A DNA stretch of 64,000 nucleotides from Acorus gramineus. Taxonomy: Eukaryota > Streptophyta > Magnoliopsida > Acorales > Acoraceae. Below the pieces are notes generated by a model that searched no databases, was not told where the DNA came from, and saw only the letters and a list, made by a program, of their open reading frames with translations. The translations under genes were made by a program, and so were the position numbers. Location of the stretch: NCBI GenBank assembly GCA_030737835.1, contig CM060854.1, forward strand, positions 13,666,607-13,730,606, read 5' to 3'. Positions within the stretch are counted from its first letter, which is position 1. Every line of letters starts with the position of its first letter. This document shows positions 58,501 to 64,000 of the stretch, one piece after another.

Positions 58501-58844
58501 CTCAGAGATGGTGAAGACGATTCGCGAGCGTATCCGAGTCGCTCAGAGTCGTCAGAAGTGCTACGCCGACCGTCGTCGCCGTGAGCTCGCCTTCGAGGTT
58601 GGTGACCATGTTCTTGAAGGTGTCCCCGATGAAGGGCATCTTCTGTTGTGGTGTGCGGGGCAAGCTGAGTCCGCGTTTCATTGGGCCGTTCCTCATCCTC
58701 GAGCGAGTTGGAGAGGTGGCCTATCGCATAGCTCTGCCCCCACAGTTGGCTCAGGCTCATGACGTCTTCCATGTCTCGCAGCTGAGGCGATACGTCCACG
58801 ATCCTGCTCACGTCATCCCGTTCGAGCCGCTCGTCTTCGAGCCG

Positions 58845-59018
58845 GACTTGTCTTTCGTTGAGCAGCCGATTGAGATCCTGGACCGCCGCGAGAAGAGGCT
58901 CCGCACCAAGACCGTCCAGCTGGTCAAGGTGCGATGGCAGCACCGTTCCGGTGCCGAGGCCACTTGGGAGCTCGAGGACGCCATGCGTGACGCGTATCCG
59001 CATCTTTTCCCTTCTTAG
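58845..59018 (+). pseudogene. Chromodomain at the C-terminus of A4 pol
   Basis: PIEILDRREKRLRTKTVQLV, then a VRW core and ATWELEDAMRDAYPHLF, match the chromodomain that chromovirus integrases use for targeting to chromatin. It ends at a stop just before the polypurine tract. Confidence 0.78.
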
Positions 59019-59053
59019 ATGTTCTTGTATTTATTTTGAGGACAAAATTTCCT

Positions 59054-59066
59054 AAGGGGGGGAGAA
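59054..59066 (+). other. Polypurine tract of A4
   Basis: Thirteen purines including seven G, directly abutting the 3' LTR start. Standard plus-strand primer. Confidence 0.88.
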
Positions 59067-61343
59067 TGTTATATATGTGTCACTTTTTGCCTTCTGGTAA
59101 CCATTGGAGCATTTTGGCAGTTTTTGAGTTTTTTTCATTTTTCGATCGGAACCGCAAAATTTTGGACTGTTAGCTATCGTCCTGTGTTTGAGGACTCCGA
59201 TTGAAAATCTAACTGCATATTATGTGTCCTGGTGCCATTTAAGCCACTCACAAAAATTTCATCGAATTCCGGTACGTTTCAGAATTTCACAGTTCCGGGG
59301 CGTATCCGGGTTTTGACCGAGCGAGAAGTCATTGGGAGAGTTGACTCGGTCAAAGTGGGCCCATGACTTGGTCAACCCTTTTTTTTTTTGTGTGGTTGGG
59401 TTGACCCAAGTCAAATCCCACTTAAAACCACTTAACCTAATTAATCAAGCCTTAAACCTAGGTTAACACTAACTTAAGTGTGTTGACTTATTTAAGTGGG
59501 ATCTAAAATGTTGCCCTACACTATTCATCATCTTCTCAAACTCATTTTCTCTCTCCCCCTCTCTCATTTCTTAGTTTTGAGCCACCTAGGGTTCTTGAAA
59601 CTCAAAACTCAAAACATAGAAAGGTTAGATCCGGTCCCGATCTATCTACCGGTAGTTTTGGATTCGAATTCCGAGGTGTTTAGCCCCCTCTTACCCCCTC
59701 TCTTCTCCTCAGATTTTGGCCCTTTCTTGGCTAGGAGGAGATCTTGGTGGTGGAGGCTTTGGGGAGGCGTTTCGGTGCACGAAGAGCTTCCGGATCCCTT
59801 CTTTTCCTCTCCTTGCTTTGGGTAAGCTCTCTTTCCTTCGTTTTCTTGCTTAGATGCTTGTTATGAGGGTGGGTTTGGGTGTTGGTGGCTGTGGGGGGTG
59901 ATTGGTGGCCGGATAGAGGAGGTAGGGTGGCTCGGGCAGGGGGTTGGCAGTCTCGGGAAGGGTGACTGGTGGTCTCGGGCAGGTTGGCAGCACAGGCAGC
60001 AGCACAGGCAGCAAGCAGCGCAGCTGGCTGGGCGCGTGCGCGCGGGCGTGCGCTCGGGTGGAGCTGGAGGGCATGCTGGGCGCGGGTGTGCTGGGAGCTG
60101 GTCGTGGGCGGTGGGGCGCTGCGTGTAGGGCGCCATGCGGGGGCGTGCACGTGTGTGCGCGCGCGGCGAGTCGGTGGAGTGCTGGGCGAGCCGGTGGTGC
60201 GCGCCGGGTGCACGCGGAGCGAGGTGAGGGTAGCGGAGGTGCGCGCGGGGTGCGCGCGGGGCGTGGCGATGGGCGCGCGGAGCGTGCTGTGTGCGCGTGG
60301 GCTGCTGCGCTGGGGCGCAGTGAGCGCGCGGTGCACCCGGGGAGCTCGACGGCGTGTCCAGGCGGCGGGTAGGGGCCCGGCGGTGCGCCTGGGTGCGCGG
60401 GCTGAGGCGCGGCGGTGCATCCGGGGGCGGGTGGCCGTGCGGGTGGTTGCCGGGGGTGCGGGAGTGAGTCGGGGTGCTCGGGCTAGCGTGCGTACGGGCC
60501 GTATGTACGTTTGCCCGAGTGTTGGGTATTTTTAGTGTATTTTTGTGTATTTTGTGGTATTTGTGTATTTTACTCACCGGGTTGATTACCCTGTCTTGCA
60601 GATCTTGACGGACGGTCGCGCGATGACCCGGTTACCGGTGAGTGGGACAACCCAACCCAGTTGGGAGGCGCTATATGCACTTGGGCGTATACCGTCCTCC
60701 CCTGGGGCACCATAGTTAATATTAACTGATTAATATGTAATCTGTGCAAGCATGATTAGTGTGTAGAATGCATGCCACCCTAGACTTGTATGTTAGGGAC
60801 TTGCACCCATAGGATATGTGTAAGAGCCGTGCATCCTGTCACCCTGTTCATATGATAGGAAGCCTCGACCTATGCATGTGTCCTACTAGTTTGATTTATT
60901 AATTAAATGCAAACTTATGATATCTTAGTATGCCTTGGGGAATATTAAGGGGGCCTTGCGAGGTCAACATTGAGACCCGGGCTAGGGTACTCCGTGTTCC
61001 TTGTTTGGTTGGCGGGATGTCCTATATCGGGACCTCAGGTTGCCCTCCCAAGGTCTCTTTTCCTCATTATTATTTTATGTATTCCCCGCATCTTGGTTAT
61101 GCGCGCTGGAGGAATTCTGAAGAATTCAAGACATTAGAGTTGTAGAGATGTGTTGTCAGCGGATCTGAGTGGATCATATGCGATGGATAGGCTGTTCTGT
61201 TCCCTTCGTTGGATCCGTGTAGAGACTGCCTCAGCGTTAGAAAGGTCGTCCCGTGCAGGGGCTCCCATCAGTAGGCACCTCCTGATTTGGGATGGACAGT
61301 GCTGAATGTGGGAGTGGCCAAACGACCTACGGAGTGGAGAGAG
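59067..61343 (+). repeat. 3' LTR of A4, first part
   Basis: Same order as the 5' LTR: W-boxes, donor-like GT at 59,822, CpG-rich island (about 60,030-60,440), acceptor-like AG at 60,600-60,601. Interrupted at 61,344 by B3 after 'gagag'; the remainder should lie beyond the window. Confidence 0.88.
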
Positions 61344-64000
61344 TGTTGTGTCTGTGTCATTTGGAGCGCTCTGTTTGAAGATTTGGGTACATAATTTTTT
61401 TTTTCCTAAGTTATGTATTCCTGATTTGGTGTTTGGATTTGATTTTGTTAAAATCCAAGATGAAGAGGTTTAATTATGAGTTTACTATGAGATGTCCAGT
61501 TTTGAGTTAGCTTTCGCACAGAAGTGGAATTAGATCAACTGGATTCTTGTAGTAAAAGTTATGGGTATTTTTCCAAGTATACCCCGGGGATGGAAATTCT
61601 GGCAGCAGCCCTGTTCCATGTTCGGCTCTAATTTCGGATTAGCTGGAGAGATTATTTGATCATGGCACAATCATGAAAGTTGTAGATAATCTTCTTAGCT
61701 TTCCGTCGGTCTTGGAATCAAGCAATTCGGAGCTGTATCGGGGAAGTTATGGCTGTTCCAGTGAAGCTTGCGCAGAATTTCTAGTCGGAGGGCGACTTAG
61801 TAATTCCCCCTTAGATATTTTGATAAATATCTCCTCTCTCTCTCTTCCCCTCCCAATGTGCACGTCGACCAGCATTTCTGGTCCCTCTCCTCTCTTTCTT
61901 TTGCACCCCATGTGTTTGGGTTTATGCTTCAAAGAGATGGAGAGGGTGGAGGTGCTAGTGGTGGTGGATCTTTGTCTTTGTGTTGTTGTGTTGTTGTTCT
62001 CCCCTCTATATCAAGCTCTCTTTGCATGATCTCCCCCCCCCCTGTTTTTGCTGCCATAGAGGGCTGAAGAGGAGGCTGAGGAGGCTGAGTGGAGGTGGTG
62101 GTGGTGGTGGTTCTGGTGGCGGCGTTTCGGTGCGCGAAGGGCCCCTGAACCTCTCCCTTTCTTTTCCCTCCCAAGGTGAGCTCCTCCCCTCCTTTTTCTT
62201 GGTTTTCTTGGCTTAAGGGGTTGTGGGAAAGTCATGCATGCTAGGTAGGGGTGTTTGGGTGTGTGTGAGAGGTTGAAAGGGGTGAAAAAGGGGTTAAGAG
62301 GGCTTGGGCGCGCGTTGGGCGCGGTCTGCGCGCGTGCAGGCGGGCGCAGTCGGGCACGCAGTCGCGCGCGAGTGCGTGCGCGCGGGTGCGCGGGTGCGCG
62401 CGGAGTGGTCGCGCAGGTGCGCGCGGGTGCTGGCGCAAGCGGGGGTGTGCGCGGGAGTGCGCGCGGGCACCTGGGCACTGCGCCTGGGTGCGGGGCAGGG
62501 CGCCCGGGCATGCGCCTGGGGGCGGAGCTGGGGACCAGTGCGTGCGCGTGTTGGGGCGTGCGCGCAGTGCGCGCGGGGGCGCGCTGGGCTGGACGCGCGG
62601 TGCGCGCGGGCGAGCGTGAGCGTGCGCGTGCGTGCGGCAGTGCGTCGGGGCGCGCGGGCAAGCGCGCGGCAGTGCGCCAATGGTGCCGGGGTGCGTGCGT
62701 GCATGCGCATTCATGCGTGCGCGTGCAGGTGGCCGTGCGTTTGGCTGCCCGGGGGTTCGGGAGTGAGTCGGGGTGCTCGGAGTCGCGTGCGTACGGGCCG
62801 TATGTACGCTTGTCCGAGTGTTGGGTATTTTTAGTGTATTTTTGTATGTGTTGTGTATTTTACTCACCGAGTTGATTTCCCTGTCTTGTAGATCTTGACG
62901 GACTGTCGCGCGACGACCCGGGTATTGGTGAGTGGGACAATCCAACCCAGTAGGGAGGCGTATACGCACTTGGGCGTGTACCGTCCTCCCCTGGGGCACC
63001 ATGGATTATATTAACTTGTTGTAACGTGAAATCCATGCAAGCATGAAAAATGTAGAATGCATGCCACCCTAGACTTGTATGTTAGGGACTTGCACCCTTA
63101 GGTTGTGTAAGAGCCGTGCATCCTGTCACCTTGTTACCATGCTAGGAAGCCTCGGCCTATGCATGTGTCCTACTAGTTTAATTTGTTAAGTTAAATGCTA
63201 GAATATGTTTAATTGCATGCCTTAGATAATATTATAGGGAGGGGCCTTGCGAGGTCAACATTGAGACCCGTGCTAGGGTACTCCGTGTTCCTTGTTTGGT
63301 TGTCGGGATGTCCTATATCGGGACCTCACGCTTCCCTCCCAAGGTTTCTTTCCCAAAATATTATACCCCTGTTATTATTATTATTATACATGTTCCCCGC
63401 ATCTTGGTTATGCGCCTTGGAGGAATTATGAGGAATTCATGACACTAGAGTTGTTGAGATGGGTTTGTCAGCGGATCCGAGTGGATCATATGCGATGGAT
63501 AGGCTGATCTGTTCCCTTCGTTGGATCCTTTAGAGACTGCCCCGGCGTAGAGAGACTGTCCCGTGAAGGGGCTCCCATCAGTAGGCACCTCCTGATCTTG
63601 GAATCGGGCTGTGCTGAATGTGGGAGTGGCCAAACAGCCTACGGAGTGGGGGAGAGACTATCGGTGGACCAAGGGCGACCATCAGCCTAGTCAGTCCCAA
63701 TATCCTATGTCACCTATTGAGGGGTGAGGGTGAGGGTGAGGGTGTGGTGGGTTGGCGATGTAGCGACCCACTGGATTGTTAGTCCCAATATCCTATGTCA
63801 CCTATTGAGGGGTGAGGGTGAGGGTGTATGATTGTGTATGGATGTTTATCAGGCTAGTCAGTCCCAATATCCTATGTCACCATATTGAGGGGTGAGGGTG
63901 AGGGTGTAGTGGGTTGGCGATAGCGACCCCCTGGCCTGTATAGCTGTTGCCATTTTGTGGTTTTTAATAATGAGATTGTGGATTAATAAGATCTGGTGGT
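61344..64000 (+). mobile_element. LTR B3 (B-type), inserted in A4 3' LTR, runs off window
   Basis: Starts 'tgttgtgtctgtgtc' like B1 and B2. B-type U3, donor-like GT at 62,176, CpG-rich island (about 62,300-62,720), acceptor-like AG at 62,890-62,891, then the shared downstream region with three (GGGTGA)n-bearing units (63,700-63,920). Whether it is a solo LTR or the 5' LTR of a whole element cannot be told here. It is younger than A4. Confidence 0.82.
63700..63925 (+). repeat. Tandem units of about 85-95 bp with (GGGTGA)n
   Basis: Three units each have 'cctatgtcacc', 'attgaggggtgaggg' and a GGGTGA run. The G-runs could fold as G-quadruplexes. Two similar units occur in the A4 5' LTR at about 53,440-53,600. 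Confidence 0.75.

Larger units (their letters stand above)
51070..64000 (+). mobile_element. Ty3/gypsy chromovirus A4 (Tekay/Del-like), broken, runs off window
   Basis: Fossil with the full plan: 5' LTR (51,070-54,138), initiator-tRNA-Met primer site, gag, protease, reverse transcriptase, RNase H, integrase, chromodomain, polypurine tract and 3' LTR (from 59,067). The 5' flank 'catca' (51,065-51,069) is the likely target duplication; its partner lies beyond the window. The coding region is interrupted about half a dozen times, so this copy is dead. The first 350 bases of the two LTRs differ by only about 1-2% by eye, so the insertion is young. Its 3' LTR was later hit by B3. The chromodomain and tRNA-Met site point to the Tekay/Del clade. 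Confidence 0.88.

Overview
This window is plant nuclear DNA, most likely from a eudicot with a large, transposon-rich genome. The evidence is an intron-bearing gene for a plastid rhomboid-like protein, a plant-type GRF zinc-finger gene remnant, Mutator-like elements (MULEs), several MITEs, and a chromodomain-bearing Ty3/gypsy retrotransposon with an initiator-tRNA-Met primer site. No rRNA, tRNA or CRISPR array was recognised. Only one host gene looks intact.

Layout. 1-3.3 kb is AT-rich DNA with a C26 tract and two MITE-like elements. 3.3-6.0 kb (minus strand) holds a seven-exon rhomboid gene resembling Arabidopsis RBL11. 7.4-21.6 kb is a nested stack of LTR fossils: an old gypsy remnant holds a solo LTR (A1) and an inverted LTR (C); C holds a solo LTR (B1) and another LTR (A2); A2 holds B2. 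The stack stops abruptly near 21,555, where a diverged tandem array begins. 22.2-24.4 kb is unassigned, with weak minus-strand exon-like stretches. 24.4-33.5 kb is a cluster of related long-TIR MULEs beside (TA)n tracts, one with arms of about 1.6 kb. 33.8-37.3 kb has plus-strand exon-like segments I cannot name. 37.6-42.0 kb is a MULE carrying the remains of a mudrA transposase. 42-48 kb is very AT-rich, with tandem duplications, a MITE apparently related to that MULE, and a G-box. 48.7-49.2 kb is a GRF zinc-finger pseudogene with a solo LTR (A3) just downstream. 51.07 kb to the window end is a chromovirus-type Ty3/gypsy element (A4) with LTRs of about 3 kb; a B-type LTR (B3) is inserted in its 3' LTR and runs off the window.

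What is most interesting. The A and B LTRs share their downstream two-thirds but have unrelated upstream (U3-like) parts. The A-type U3 carries dense W-box (TTGACY) arrays, up to 11 cores in 126 bp, which suggests WRKY-driven, stress-linked transcription. Every well-preserved copy also has a CpG-rich, alternating purine-pyrimidine island bounded by GTRAG-like and TTGCAG/TTGTAG signals, which looks like a leader intron with a fast-changing core. The MULEs share a subterminal palindrome around CGATCG. These points are read by eye; alignments, small-RNA data and RNA data would settle them.
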